DNA from: Sperchopsis tessellata
Lineage: Eukaryota; Arthropoda; Insecta; Coleoptera; Hydrophilidae
Length of the DNA: 29,882 nt
Reading direction: 5' to 3'
Assembly: GCA_033557685.1 (NCBI GenBank)
Contig: JAWQRN010000424.1
Location: 1-29,882 of the forward strand
Positions within the stretch are counted from its first letter, which is position 1, and every line of letters begins with the position of its first letter. Both the position numbers and the translations under genes were made by a program. Positions 29,812 to 29,882 of the stretch are shown here, piece after piece. A model generated the notes under the pieces. It had not been told where the DNA came from. It did no database searches and saw nothing but the letters and a program-made list of their open reading frames with translations.

Positions 29812-29882
29812 TGTAATAGACTTCCACGGTTAGTATCTGTATGAATGTTGTTTCCGGGTGGAAACCGTGTAGAGGCTCTGAC
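29812..29882 (+). repeat. second young copy of dispersed repeat, cut by window end
   Basis: From 29818 to the end, 65 bases match 14187-14251 with a single difference (gtagagg versus gtacagg), and both are preceded by tgtaat. The copy stops at ggctctgac because the window ends; the hammerhead-like part would lie just outside. Confidence 0.9.

Overview
This is an AT-rich piece of an insect nuclear genome. The diagnosis rests on the coding exons, which are near-textbook insect Numb (the PTB-domain adaptor that antagonises Notch). It also rests on the mix of decayed transposons: mariner, Tc1, jockey-like and RTE-like LINEs, Ty3/gypsy, and a tRNA-derived SINE. The insect order cannot be fixed from the sequence. 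There are no prokaryotic features, operons or CRISPR arrays.

The only host gene I can support is numb, on the + strand. Three coding exons are visible: 8802-9035, 12115-12604 and 23071-23792. They are separated by introns of 3,079 and 10,466 bp with GT..AG borders and compatible phases. Read from the Met at 8829 they give a 472-residue protein with an N-terminal basic segment, a PTB domain, RQGSFR and KRQMSLR phospho-motif blocks, and a C-terminal tail with DPF and NPF endocytic motifs. The frame is open upstream of that Met to the splice acceptor at 8801. This fits the two-start organisation of fly numb, with the first exon of the long form lying outside or unrecognised.

Layout. 1-8800 (5' flank or upstream intron): a DDE transposase relic (about 1725-2520), an RTE-like LINE relic (about 2565-3865) ending in (TA)n, a pogo/Tigger-like hairpin (4606-4690), a tRNA-SINE (5400-5640), a mariner relic (5984-6945, 3' end at 7110) and a scrap of reverse transcriptase (7887-7934). 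9036-12114 (intron): a decayed Pro/Gly/Gln-repeat coding relic on the minus strand and a set of inverted repeats. 12605-23070 (large intron): a minus-strand jockey-like LINE tail, a young dispersed repeat with a hammerhead-like core, a SINE head, a minus-strand gypsy pol relic abutting a plus-strand jockey-like LINE, a roughly 530-bp palindrome, and a possible GIY-YIG fragment. 23793-28855: AT-rich, transposon-poor sequence after the stop codon, plausibly a long 3' UTR plus flank. 28859-29790: a Tc1 relic. 29812-29882: a second near-identical copy of the young repeat, cut by the window end.

Nothing here is convincingly a new gene system. The most useful leads are the young repeat (64 of 65 positions shared between two copies) with a hammerhead-like half-core, the long intronic palindrome that would fold into a hairpin in numb pre-mRNA, the Pro/Gly/Gln relic, and two possible numb isoform choices (upstream start, and tandem acceptor at exon 3).
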